From Streptomyces sp. NRRL F-2580 (GTDB lineage Bacteria > Actinomycetota > Actinomycetes > Streptomycetales > Streptomycetaceae): a stretch of 64,000 nucleotides of DNA. The stretch spans positions 124,001 to 188,000 of the forward strand of contig NZ_JOIR01000003.1 in the NCBI RefSeq assembly GCF_000720115.1, given 5' to 3'. Made by a program: the position numbers and the translations under genes. The notes beneath the pieces were generated by a model. It did not search any database. It saw nothing but the letters and a program-made list of their open reading frames with translations, and was not told the DNA's origin. Below are positions 17,486-24,801 of the stretch, piece after piece (the stretch's first letter is position 1; each line of letters begins with the position of its first letter).

Positions 17486-17692
17486 TTAGTTGGCGGGGAG
17501 GATGTTCTCCGCCTGGGGGCCCTTCTGGCCCTGGGTGACGTCGAAGGACACGCGCTGGCCCTCCTGGAGCTCACGGAAGCCCTGGGTGGCGATGTTCGAG
17601 TAGTGGGCGAAGACGTCCGGGCCGCCACCGTCCTGCTCGATGAAGCCGAAGCCCTTTTCCGAGTTGAACCACTTCACGGTGCCAAGTGCCAT
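17486..17692 (-). CDS. Cold-shock domain protein
   Basis: A 68-residue nucleic-acid chaperone of the CspA/SC7.0/ScoF type. The OB-fold carries both RNA-binding motifs: KGFGFIEQ (RNP1) and VFAHYSNI (RNP2-like). It begins [14 protein letters not shown], the normal start, with AGGAG 7 nt upstream, and its length is typical. Its 5' leader holds a hairpin followed by a T-rich tract. It is followed by its own terminator and then a DEAD-box helicase gene. Confidence 0.95.
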   Translation of the reverse strand: MALGTVKWFNSEKGFGFIEQDGGGPDVFAHYSNIATQGFRELQEGQRVSFDVTQGQKGPQAENILPAN

Positions 17693-17739
17693 TTTGAATC
17701 TCCTGAATAGGCGGCAAAGGGCCCCATCCGGAGAGTCCG

Positions 17740-17780
17740 GCAAAACAATAAAAGCGCCTGAGGATCATTCCCGTCAGGCG
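17740..17780 (-). promoter_or_regulatory. Terminator-like hairpin in the cold-shock gene leader
   Basis: On the transcribed strand GCGCCTGACGGGAATGATCC runs into TCAGGCGC and is followed immediately by TTTTATTGTTTT. The 8-bp stem (17753-17760 with 17773-17780) followed by a U-rich run is the only such structure I noticed in the window, and it lies 60-90 nt upstream of the start codon. It could be a rho-independent attenuator or a temperature-sensitive leader. It could also be the terminator of a very short upstream transcript. Confidence 0.55.
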
Positions 17781-17939
17781 CACATAAAGTTCATGGGTAC
17801 CACAACTGCAACGAGCTCTAAGCTAGCACACCTCCGTGCGTCGGTGTACCCACGGCCGTGTGACCTGCGCCGTCCGTGTGAAAAGTCCCGGCGGGGCCCG
17901 GCTCCGCCGGGGGTGTCGGGGCCCCCGCCGGGGCCGGGG

Positions 17940-19097
17940 TCAGAGCCGCTCGATGATCGTCACGTTGGCCTGGCCGCCGCCCTCGCACATCGTCTGGAGG
18001 CCGTAGCGGCCTCCGGTGCGCTCCAGCTCGTGCAGGAGCGTGGTCATCAGCTTCACCCCCGTCGCGCCCAGGGGGTGGCCCAGGGCGATCGCGCCGCCGT
18101 TGACGTTGACCCGCTCCGGATCGGCTCCGGTCTCCTTGAGCCAGGCCAGCACCACCGGGGCGAAGGCCTCGTTGATCTCCACCAGGTCGATGTCGGCCAG
18201 CGACATGCCGGTCTTCTTGAGCGCGTACGCCGTCGCCGGGATCGGCGCCGACAGCATGCGGATCGGGTCCTCGCCGCGGACCGAGAGGTGGTGGATGCGG
18301 GCGCGGGGCCGCAGGCCGTGTTCCCGTACGGCCCGCTCGGAGGCGATCAGCATGGCCGCCGCGCCGTCCGAGACCTGGGAGGAGACCGCGGCGGTGATGG
18401 TGCCGCCCTCGACCACCGGCTTGAGGGCCGCCATCTTCTCCAGCGTCGTGTCCCGGCGCGGGCCCTCGTCCACGCTCACGTCCCCGTACGCCACCGTCTC
18501 GCGCGCGAAGCGGCCCTCGTCGATGGCCCGGATCGCCCGCCGGTGGGAGCGGAGCGCGAATTCCTCCATGTCCTGCCGGCTGATCCCCCACTTCCGCGCG
18601 ATGAGCTGGGCGCCGTGGAACTGGTTGACCGGGGCGTCGCCGTACCGGGCCCGCCAGCCCGCCGATCCCGCGTACGGGCCCTCCGTGAGCCCCAGGGGTT
18701 CCGCCGCCTGCCGCGAGGCGAAGGCGATCGGGATCATCGACATGTTCTGGGTGCCGCCCGCGACCACCAGGTCCTGGGTACCGGAGAGCACCCCCTGCGC
18801 CGCGAAGTGCACGGCCTGCTGCGAGGATCCGCACTGGCGGTCGACGGTGACCCCGGGCACCTCCTCCGGGAGGCCCGCGGCCAGCCAGGCCGTCCGCGCG
18901 ATGTCGCCTGCCTGCGGACCCACCGTGTCGAGGCAGCCGAACACCACGTCCTCCACGGCGGCCGGGTCCACCCCGGACCGCTCGACCAGCGCCTTCAGGA
19001 CGTGTGCACCCAGGTCGGCCGGGTGGACGGCGGACAGTCCGCCCTTGCGCCGCCCCACGGGGGTGCGTACCGCGTCGACTATGTAGGCCTCGGGCAT
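17940..19097 (-). CDS. fadA6: FadA6-type thiolase of HIP degradation
   Basis: A 385-residue acetyl-CoA acetyltransferase that removes acetyl-CoA or a related unit from ring-derived CoA thioesters in steroid degradation. Thiolase residues present are the nucleophilic Cys in TVDRQCGSSQQAVHFAA (about residue 90), the NEAFAPV loop, and the His of GGAIALGHPLGATG. A C-terminal CxG-type Cys is in TMCEGGGQANV. It lies 23 bp downstream of kstR2 on the same strand, as in mycobacteria (Rv3557c-Rv3556c). The start MPEAYIVDAVRTPVG is preceded by GAGGAG. Confidence 0.9.
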   Translation of the reverse strand: MPEAYIVDAVRTPVGRRKGGLSAVHPADLGAHVLKALVERSGVDPAAVEDVVFGCLDTVGPQAGDIARTAWLAAGLPEEVPGVTVDRQCGSSQQAVHFAAQGVLSGTQDLVVAGGTQNMSMIPIAFASRQAAEPLGLTEGPYAGSAGWRARYGDAPVNQFHGAQLIARKWGISRQDMEEFALRSHRRAIRAIDEGRFARETVAYGDVSVDEGPRRDTTLEKMAALKPVVEGGTITAAVSSQVSDGAAAMLIASERAVREHGLRPRARIHHLSVRGEDPIRMLSAPIPATAYALKKTGMSLADIDLVEINEAFAPVVLAWLKETGADPERVNVNGGAIALGHPLGATGVKLMTTLLHELERTGGRYGLQTMCEGGGQANVTIIERL

Positions 19098-19120
19098 CGG
19101 GACTCCTCGGATCGGATCTG

Positions 19121-19759
19121 TCACGTGGGGCGGAGGGCGATCCCGTCCAGCACCATCGACAGGTACTGGCGGGCGATCTCCTCGGGGCTGTGCTGTCCGC
19201 CCGGCCGGTACCAGGACGCCGCCACCCACACCGTGTCGCGCACGAAGCGGTAGGTGAGGCGGATGTCGAGGTCGGCGCGGAAGACCTTGGCGGCGACCCC
19301 CCGCTCCAGCGTCCCCAGCCAGGCCTTCTCGAACTTCTGCTGCGAGTCGGACAGGTAGTGGAAGCGGGGCTGCGCGCAGAGCGTGCGGGACTCCTTCTGG
19401 TAGATCGCGACGGCGGCGCGGTGCCTGTCGATCTCCCGGAAGGACTCGGTGACGAGGGCCTCGATGGTCTCCCTGGGGCCGAGGCCCGCGGCGAGGACGG
19501 TGTCGTACCCCTCCCACAGTTCGGTCAGGAAGGCGGAGAGGATCTCGTCGAGCATCGATTCCTTGGAATCGAAGTGGTAGTAGAGGCTGCCGGCGAGCAT
19601 GCCGGCGGCGTCGGCGATCTTGCGGACGGTAGTGGCGTTGTAGCCCTGGGCGGCGAAGACCTCGGCGGCGGTGTCGAGGAGTTCACGGCGCCGCTCGGGC
19701 GAGGCCGTCACCTGCGGCTTCTTCTTGGGTGTCGGCTGGTTCGGCTGGTTCGTTGGCAC
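19121..19759 (-). CDS. kstR2: KstR2-type TetR repressor
   Basis: A 212-residue TetR-family regulator. The helix-turn-helix spans about residues 22-66: ELLDTAAEVFAAQGYNATTVRKIADAAGMLAGSLYYHF. In mycobacteria KstR2 represses the HIP genes and is released by HIP-CoA. The assignment rests on its place between ipdF and fadA6, the same order as Rv3559c-Rv3557c-Rv3556c, and on two matching palindromes in the cluster. It has a GTG start and a Lys/Pro/Gln-rich N-terminal extension. I expect it to repress its own operon through the site at 20897-20916. Confidence 0.88.
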   Translation of the reverse strand: MPTNQPNQPTPKKKPQVTASPERRRELLDTAAEVFAAQGYNATTVRKIADAAGMLAGSLYYHFDSKESMLDEILSAFLTELWEGYDTVLAAGLGPRETIEALVTESFREIDRHRAAVAIYQKESRTLCAQPRFHYLSDSQQKFEKAWLGTLERGVAAKVFRADLDIRLTYRFVRDTVWVAASWYRPGGQHSPEEIARQYLSMVLDGIALRPT

Positions 19760-19774
19760 GCGTCCATTCTCGGC

Positions 19775-20557
19775 CTAGGCGTGCTGGCTGCTGACCGACA
19801 CGGTCTCGCCCGTCATGTACGAGGAATAGCCGCTGGCCAGGAAGACGATGACGTTGGCGACCTCCCAGGGTTCGGCGTACCGGCCGAAGGCCTCGCGGGC
19901 GGTGAGTTCGGCCAGCAGCTCCGCGCTGGTGACCTTCACCAGGTGCGGGTGCATGGCCAGGCTCGGGGCGACCGCGTTGATCCGTACGCCGAACTCCGCG
20001 GCCTCCAGGGCCGCGCAGCGGGTCAGTGCCATCACCCCGGCCTTGGCGGCGGCGTAGTGGGCCTGGCCGGTCTGGGCGCGCCAGCCGACGACGGAGGCGT
20101 TGTTGACGACGACCCCGCCCCCGCCGGACGTCCGGAACGAGCGCAGTGCGGCGCGGGTGCAGCGGAAGGTTCCGTTCAGGGTGACGTCGAGGACCTTGCC
20201 CCACTGTTCGTCGGTCATGTCGACGAGGGCGGCGGTGCCGCCGAGTCCGGCGTTGTTGACGACGACGTCGAGGCGGCCGTGGGTCTGTTCGGCGAGCGCG
20301 AAGAGGGCGGCGACCTGGTCCTCGTCGGTGACGTCGCAGGGCAGGGAGGTGACGCGGTCCGTCCCGAACTCGGCGGCGAGCGCCTCCTCGGTCTCCTTGA
20401 GGCGGCGGGCGTGGGCGTCGCCGATGACGATGCGGGCTCCCTCTTCCAGGAAGCGGCGGGCGGTGGCCCCACCGATCCCGGCTCCGGCGGCCGCGGTGAT
20501 GACGGCGGTGCGGTCCTTCAGCAGTCCGTGCCCGGGGACGTAGTCGGGGGTGCTCAC
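19775..20557 (-). CDS. ipdF: IpdF-type SDR, 5-hydroxy-HIC-CoA dehydrogenase-like
   Basis: A 260-residue SDR with the cofactor motif TAAAGAGIGGATARRF, NNAG, the Ser in NASVVGWRAQTGQAHYAAAKAG and YxxxK. IpdF in actinobacteria oxidises the 5-hydroxyl of the HIP-CoA intermediate. The GTG start overlaps the stop of the fadE30 remnant (GTGA), so translation appears coupled to that broken gene. The product ends YMTGETVSVSSQHA, and the gene is intact. Confidence 0.87.
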   Translation of the reverse strand: MSTPDYVPGHGLLKDRTAVITAAAGAGIGGATARRFLEEGARIVIGDAHARRLKETEEALAAEFGTDRVTSLPCDVTDEDQVAALFALAEQTHGRLDVVVNNAGLGGTAALVDMTDEQWGKVLDVTLNGTFRCTRAALRSFRTSGGGGVVVNNASVVGWRAQTGQAHYAAAKAGVMALTRCAALEAAEFGVRINAVAPSLAMHPHLVKVTSAELLAELTAREAFGRYAEPWEVANVIVFLASGYSSYMTGETVSVSSQHA

Positions 20558-20883
20558 GCCCGTACCTCCTTGGGAAGGCCGAGGATCCGCTCGGCGATGA
20601 GGGTGCGCCGGATCTCGTCCGAGCCCGCGCAGATCGTGTCGGCGCGGGAGAAGGGGAAGAGCCGCTGCCGGTCGTCGGGCGCGTACGGGTCCCCGTGCGC
20701 GCCCGCCGCGAGGAGCGAGGCGGCGGCGCACACGTCCATGGCGAGCTCGCCGAGCTCGCGGTGCCGGCGGGACCAGGGCTCCCGGCCGGGTCCGCCGCGA
20801 CCCTTGAGGGTGGCGAACTCGCCGGTGAGGTGGGCCCGTAGCCCACTCCGAACCTCGGTGCGGAACTCCTCGACGCTGCTCAT
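20554..20883 (-). pseudogene. fadE30: FadE30-like acyl-CoA dehydrogenase with internal in-frame deletion
   Basis: An open frame of 109 codons joins the start and the end of a FadE30-type dehydrogenase (normally about 385 residues). Residues 1-36 (SVEEFRTEVRSGLRAHL to GGPGRE) are the normal N-terminus. From HRELGELAMDV to FPFSRADTICAGSDEIRRTL and ILGLPKEVRA is the normal C-terminus. Some 275 residues between, holding most of the FAD- and CoA-binding core, are gone, with the junction near 20775. The frame is kept, so ipdF is still coupled downstream. It cannot be an active dehydrogenase. It is first in the leftward operon, beside the KstR2-like operator. Confidence 0.8.
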
Positions 20884-20896
20884 GGCGGTACGTTAA

Positions 20897-20916
20897 CCTA
20901 CCAAACACTTGTTAGG
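20897..20916. promoter_or_regulatory. KstR2-like operator between the fadE30/ipdF and ech/acad operons
   Basis: The sequence cctaccaaacacttgttagg reads AACAAGTGTTTGGT on the other strand and matches the KstR2 consensus AnCAAGnnCTTGnT at all but one fixed position. It lies in the 46-bp divergent gap and resembles the site at 11213-11231. Control of both flanking operons by the KstR2-type protein is the simplest reading. Confidence 0.78.
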
Positions 20917-20929
20917 GAAGGATCTCCGC

Positions 20930-21283
20930 ATGCCCGAAGCCCCGGTGGTGCTGTACGAGCGGCGCGGCCCGGTCGCGTACGTGACCATGAACCGCCCCCG
21001 CTACCGCAACGCGCAGAACAGCGCCATGACCTACGCCCTGGACGACGCCTTCTACCGCGCCGCCGACGATCCCGAGGTGCGGGTGGTCGTCCTGGCGGGG
21101 GCCGGGGAGCACTTCTCCGTCAACCGGGCCGAGGACCTCCAGGGGCTGCACACCGGCATGGACTCGGTGTTCGGCCTGCACCACCCGGCGCACGCCCACC
21201 ACGCGGAGACGGCCGCGGACTCGCTCGGCGGCATGAACGTGTCCGCCATGAAGAGCGCCGCCCTGAAGGAGGCGAACGGCTGA
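20930..21283 (+). pseudogene. Enoyl-CoA hydratase with internal in-frame deletion
   Basis: A 117-codon frame. The N-terminal 63 residues (VVLYERRGPVAYVTMNRPRY to VVVLAGAGEHFS) are a normal crotonase start. From VNRAEDLQGLHTGMDSVFGL to NVSAMKSAALKEANG is a normal crotonase C-terminus. The middle, with the oxyanion-hole glycines and the catalytic acidic residues, is missing (junction near 21119); about 160-180 residues are lost. It starts with AAGGA 8 nt upstream and overlaps the next gene by one base, so it may still be translated. It is almost certainly inactive as a hydratase. Confidence 0.8.
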
Positions 21284-22464
21284 TGGAGCTGGTGCACACG
21301 GCGGACACGGAGGCCTTCCGGGCCGAGGCGCGCGCCTGGCTGGCCGAGCACGTCCCGGCGCGGCCGTTGCCCTCGCTGGAGACGCGGGAGGGGTTCGCGG
21401 CCCACCGGGAGTGGGAGGCGCTGCTGCACGCGGACCGCTGGTCGGTGGTGTCCTGGCCCGAGGAGTACGGGGGCCGGGGCGCGGACCTCGTGAAGTGGCT
21501 GGTCTTCGAGGAGGAGTACTGGGCGGCGGGCTCGCCCGGCCGGGTCTCGCAGAACGGCATCAACCTCCTCGCGCCGACCCTCTTCGACCACGCGACGGCG
21601 GAGCAGCGGGCCCGGGTGCTGCCGTCGATGGCGAGCGGCGAGGTGATCTGGGCGCAGGCCTGGTCGGAGCCGGAGTCGGGCTCCGACCTGGCCTCGCTGA
21701 GGTCGCGGGCGGTGCGGACGGAGGGCGGCTGGCTGCTGTCCGGGCAGAAGACCTGGTCCTCGCGGGCGGCCTTCGCCGACCGCGCCTTCGGGATCTTCCG
21801 CACCGACCCGGACACCCCGAAACCGCACCAGGGGCTGACGTACCTGATGTTCGACCTGCGGGCGCCGGGGGTCACCGTGCGGCCCATCGGCCGCCTCGAC
21901 GGCAAGCCGGCCTTCGCGGAGCTCTTCCTGGAGGGCGTCTTCGTACCGGACGAGGACGTGATCGGGGAGCCGGGGCAGGGCTGGCGGATCGCGATGTCGA
22001 CGACCGGCAACGAGCGGGGGCTGACCCTGCGCTCCCCCGGCCGCTTCCTGGCGGCGGCGGACCGGCTGTCCGGGCTGTGGCGTGCGCAGGGGGACCCCTC
22101 GGACACCGCGCTGCGGGACCGGGTGGCGGACGCGGTGGTCGGGGCGCGCGCCTACGAGCTGTTCACCTGGGCGGGCGCCGCCCGGTTCGCGGCGGGCGGT
22201 GGGGGCACCCCCGCTCGAGCGGAGCCGAGAGTGGGGGACATCGGCGCCGAGTCCAGTCTGAACAAGGTGTTCTGGTCGGAGTACGACATCGCCCTGCACG
22301 AGACGGCGCTCGACCTGCTGGGCGCGGACGCGGAGCTGGCGGAGGGCGAGTGGGCCGAGCCATGGGTCTTCTCCCTGGCCGGGCCGATCTACGCGGGGAC
22401 GAACGAGATCCAGCGCGACATCATCGCCGAGCGGCTGCTCGGCCTTCCGAAGGGCCGCCGCTGA
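21283..22464 (+). CDS. Acyl-CoA dehydrogenase, FadE31/IpdE1-like
   Basis: A 393-residue flavoprotein with the full N-terminal, middle and C-terminal dehydrogenase domains: WSVVSWPEEYGGRG, IWAQAWSEPESGSDLASLRS (FAD/substrate region), and GPIYAGTNEIQRDIIAERLLGLPKG. In mycobacteria FadE31/32/33 act on HIP-derived side-chain CoA esters, and the position opposite fadE30 fits. Residues about 306-319 (GGGGTPARAEPRVG) are encoded by a palindromic insertion at 22199-22238 not expected in the family. The gene overlaps acad2 by TGATG and is probably repressed through 20897-20916. Confidence 0.85.
   Translation: MELVHTADTEAFRAEARAWLAEHVPARPLPSLETREGFAAHREWEALLHADRWSVVSWPEEYGGRGADLVKWLVFEEEYWAAGSPGRVSQNGINLLAPTLFDHATAEQRARVLPSMASGEVIWAQAWSEPESGSDLASLRSRAVRTEGGWLLSGQKTWSSRAAFADRAFGIFRTDPDTPKPHQGLTYLMFDLRAPGVTVRPIGRLDGKPAFAELFLEGVFVPDEDVIGEPGQGWRIAMSTTGNERGLTLRSPGRFLAAADRLSGLWRAQGDPSDTALRDRVADAVVGARAYELFTWAGAARFAAGGGGTPARAEPRVGDIGAESSLNKVFWSEYDIALHETALDLLGADAELAEGEWAEPWVFSLAGPIYAGTNEIQRDIIAERLLGLPKGRR
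22199..22238. repeat. Small palindromic element inserted in frame in an acyl-CoA dehydrogenase
   Basis: The sequence gtgggggcacccccgctcga then gcggagccgagagtggggga combines a CCCCC...GGGGG stem with inner ctcg/cgag arms. It adds about 13 codons to a loop of the dehydrogenase without breaking its frame. The style resembles the ctcccagcggtggctggggg insert found inside the repeat at 62780-62810. Confidence 0.6.
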
Positions 22465-23447
22465 TGCGCTTCCTGCCGACCGACGAGCAGTCGGACTTCG
22501 CCCGTACGCTGCGCTCCCTGCTGGGCTCGGCGGGGGTCCCGGCGACGGTACGGGCCTGGGCGGGCGGCGAGCACGGGCCGGGGCGGGCGCTGCGGTCCCG
22601 GCTGGCGGGGACGGGCCTGTTCGCGCTGGCCGCGCCGGAGCCGTACGAGGGCCTCGGGCTGCTCCCGGTGGAGCTGTCGCTCGGCTTCGTGGAGCTGGGC
22701 CGGGCGGGGGTGCCGGGGCCGCTGGTGGAGAGCGCGGCCCTCTCGGTCCTCCTGTCGGAGCTGGGTGACGAGGGGCTGGCGAAGCGGTTCGTCCCGGGCC
22801 TGGTCGCGGGCGGGTCCTCGGCCACGCTGACCCTGCCGGGCGGCGGCCCGTACGCCCTGGACGCGGACGCGGCGACGCACTGCTTCACCGTGTCGCCGGC
22901 GGGCGAGCTGCGGCTGGCGGGCGGGCACGGGGAGCTGCTGGCCTCGACGGACCCGGCGCGGCGGCTGTACCGGCCGGCCCCGGACGGCGAACTGCTGGCC
23001 GCGGGCCCGGCGGTGGTGGCGGCGGCGGAGGTCGCCCTGCGCTGGGCGCGCCTGCTGACGGCGGCCCAGTGCCTGGGCGTGGGCGAGGCGCTGCTGGCCA
23101 GGACGGTGGAGTACGCGAAGCAGCGCACGCAGTTCGGCGCCCCGATCGGGTCCTTCCAGGCGGTGAAGCACCGCCTGGCGGACACCCTGCTCGCCCTGGA
23201 GTTCGCCCGCCCGCTGGTGTGGGCGGCGGCCCTGTCGCCGGCCGCGCCGGACGTGGCGGCGGCGAAGCTGTCGGCGGGCGAAGCCTGCCACCGGGCCGCG
23301 ATGACCGCGCTCCAGCTGCACGGCGCGGTCGGCTACACGGAGGAGCTGGACCTGTCCCTGTGGCTGCGCAAGGCCCGCCCGCTGCGGGACGCGTGGGGCA
23401 CGCCGTCGGCCTGCCGGGCGGAGGTCCTGCGGCCGCGCGAAGGGTAG
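22464..23447 (+). CDS. Acyl-CoA dehydrogenase, IpdE2/FadE32-like partner
   Basis: A 327-residue, shorter and more divergent acyl-CoA dehydrogenase. The N-terminal domain MRFLPTDEQSDFARTLRSLL and the C-terminal domain QRTQFGAPIGSFQAVKHRLAD plus LQLHGAVGYTEELDLSLWLRKA are clear, while the middle beta domain is shortened. Such pairs of one full and one short subunit form the alpha2beta2 heterotetrameric dehydrogenases typical of steroid catabolism. The start overlaps the previous stop. It is the last gene of the rightward steroid operon, and a repeat-rich gap follows. Confidence 0.83.
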   Translation: MRFLPTDEQSDFARTLRSLLGSAGVPATVRAWAGGEHGPGRALRSRLAGTGLFALAAPEPYEGLGLLPVELSLGFVELGRAGVPGPLVESAALSVLLSELGDEGLAKRFVPGLVAGGSSATLTLPGGGPYALDADAATHCFTVSPAGELRLAGGHGELLASTDPARRLYRPAPDGELLAAGPAVVAAAEVALRWARLLTAAQCLGVGEALLARTVEYAKQRTQFGAPIGSFQAVKHRLADTLLALEFARPLVWAAALSPAAPDVAAAKLSAGEACHRAAMTALQLHGAVGYTEELDLSLWLRKARPLRDAWGTPSACRAEVLRPREG

Positions 23448-23574
23448 GGGCCGGTTGGCTGCCGCGGGTCGGCTGCGCCGCGGGTTGGCTGCGCCGCCGG
23501 TTGGCTGCGCCGCTCGGGCCGGTCGTGCCGGGGCGGGGTCGGGCGGGGGGCCGGTTGAGGCGGGGGCGGGCGCG

Positions 23575-23692
23575 CGCCGGGGCGTCTCCTCGGGCGCCGA
23601 ACGTTTCCAGGGGTCGGAGCGCGGAGGCACCTTGCGTTCGGCACCCTGCGGGGATCACCCCGACACACACCCACCCCCGCCCCAACCGTCCG
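23575..23692. repeat. Long dispersed repeat, copy 2 (partner at 3336-3460)
   Basis: The same succession of blocks as copy 1 occurs in the same orientation: cgcgcgccggggcgtctcct, tcgggcgccgaacgt, ccctgcggggatcaccccga and cacacacccaccccc. Both copies are followed on the same side by clustered CCGCCGGCGTTTGAGG elements, so the whole roughly 500-bp composite is repeated. Confidence 0.8.
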
Positions 23693-23732
23693 GTCCAGCC
23701 CTGCCGCACCATTCAGCCTCCGCCGAACAATT

Positions 23733-23985
23733 CAGCCTCGCCGGCGTTTGAGGCGCGGGGTGCGGGGCCGAGCCCCGATCTTTCAGCCGGGCTGTCCAGC
23801 CGCGCCGCACCACTCCGGCCTCGCCGCGCAAATTCAGCCCCGCCGGCGTTTGAGGCGCGGGGTCCGGGGCGGAGCCCCGATCTTTCAGCCGGGCTGTCCA
23901 GCCGCGCCGCACCACTCCGGCCCCGCCGCACCAATTCAGCCCCGCCGGCGTTTGAGGCGCGGGGTGCGGGGCCGAGCCCCGGCAG
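23733..23985. repeat. Tandem array of three CCGCCGGCGTTTGAGG-type repeats, period about 102 bp
   Basis: Copies begin near 23733, 23835 and 23937. Between them, gatctttcagccgggctgtc followed by cagccgcgccgcaccactcc is repeated nearly exactly, so the repeat unit is about 102 bp and includes the spacer. The near identity of the spacers implies recent tandem duplication or gene conversion. Confidence 0.88.
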
Positions 23986-24015
23986 CGGCGCCGCGCGTGC
24001 GCTACCGCCGGCGCG

Positions 24016-24747
24016 TCACGTCCGGGCGACGCTGAGGGTCACCACGTACTGCTCCTCGACCGTGCCGTCCGGGAAGAGCGGGGTCAGCAGCTCCCGTTCC
24101 GCCGCGAAGTACTCGCGGGTGCCGGCTTCGCCGAGGACCAGGAAGGCGGAGTGGCTGGCGAGGTTGGCGAGGTGGGCGTCGAGCGTGATGCGGCGGGACC
24201 AGCGCAGGGTGCGGGTGGTGAACTCGCCCAGCCCCTCCGGCAGGGTGCGGAAGCCGTTCACCCCCTCGGCGGCCCGGAAGAAGACGCGCAGCCGCTCCTC
24301 CTGCTCGGCGATCCACGGCACGCCTGAGTCCGTGTCGTTCCACCAGACTGCGAGCGCCCCGCCCGGACGCAGCACCCGGCGGGCCTCGGGGACGGAGCGG
24401 GCCGGGTCGGTCCAGTGCCAGGCCTGGGCGTAGGTGAGGAGGTCGAACGCGCCGCTCGCCAGCGGCAGCCGGTCCCCGTCCCCGCGCACGAGCGGGATCG
24501 AGGGGTTCGCCCGCCGGAACTCGGCGGCCATCCCGTCCCCGGGCTCCACGGCGACGACCTCGGCCCCGCGCTCGTGCAGCAGTGCGGTGGCGATCCCGGT
24601 TCCCGCCCCCACGTCGGCCACCCGCGCCCCGGCGAGGGGCCGCCCGGCGAGCTCCTCCAGGGCGTCGAAGAGGGCCGGCGGGTAGCCCGGCCGGTTCGCC
24701 GCGTACAGAGCGGCTGCGGAATCGAAGGAACGGGCGCGCGTCGTCAT
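24016..24747 (-). CDS. SAM-dependent class I methyltransferase
   Basis: A 243-residue Methyltransf_11-type enzyme with the SAM-binding motif VADVGAGTGIATALL (about residues 42-56), an acidic VAVEPGDGM, and DRLPLASGAFDLLTYAQAWHW. The last motif is typical of a large actinobacterial subgroup of unknown substrate. It is cytoplasmic and stands alone. It diverges from a lipoprotein gene across a 54-bp gap. Confidence 0.85.
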   Translation of the reverse strand: MTTRARSFDSAAALYAANRPGYPPALFDALEELAGRPLAGARVADVGAGTGIATALLHERGAEVVAVEPGDGMAAEFRRANPSIPLVRGDGDRLPLASGAFDLLTYAQAWHWTDPARSVPEARRVLRPGGALAVWWNDTDSGVPWIAEQEERLRVFFRAAEGVNGFRTLPEGLGEFTTRTLRWSRRITLDAHLANLASHSAFLVLGEAGTREYFAAERELLTPLFPDGTVEEQYVVTLSVART

Positions 24748-24801
24748 GCGTCCATTGTTTTCGATCACGCAAACGAGCAACAAGATCGGGGTACCGGAAA
24801 C

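Larger units (their letters stand above)
23448..24015. other. 568-bp convergent intergenic region made of repeats
   Basis: No gene is seen. The first 240 bp form a GC-rich block with short ggttggctgcgccgc-type reiterations and the second copy of the long dispersed repeat. The rest is a tandem array of the CCGCCGGCGTTTGAGG-type element. It separates the acyl-CoA dehydrogenase and methyltransferase genes, which face each other. Confidence 0.75.
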
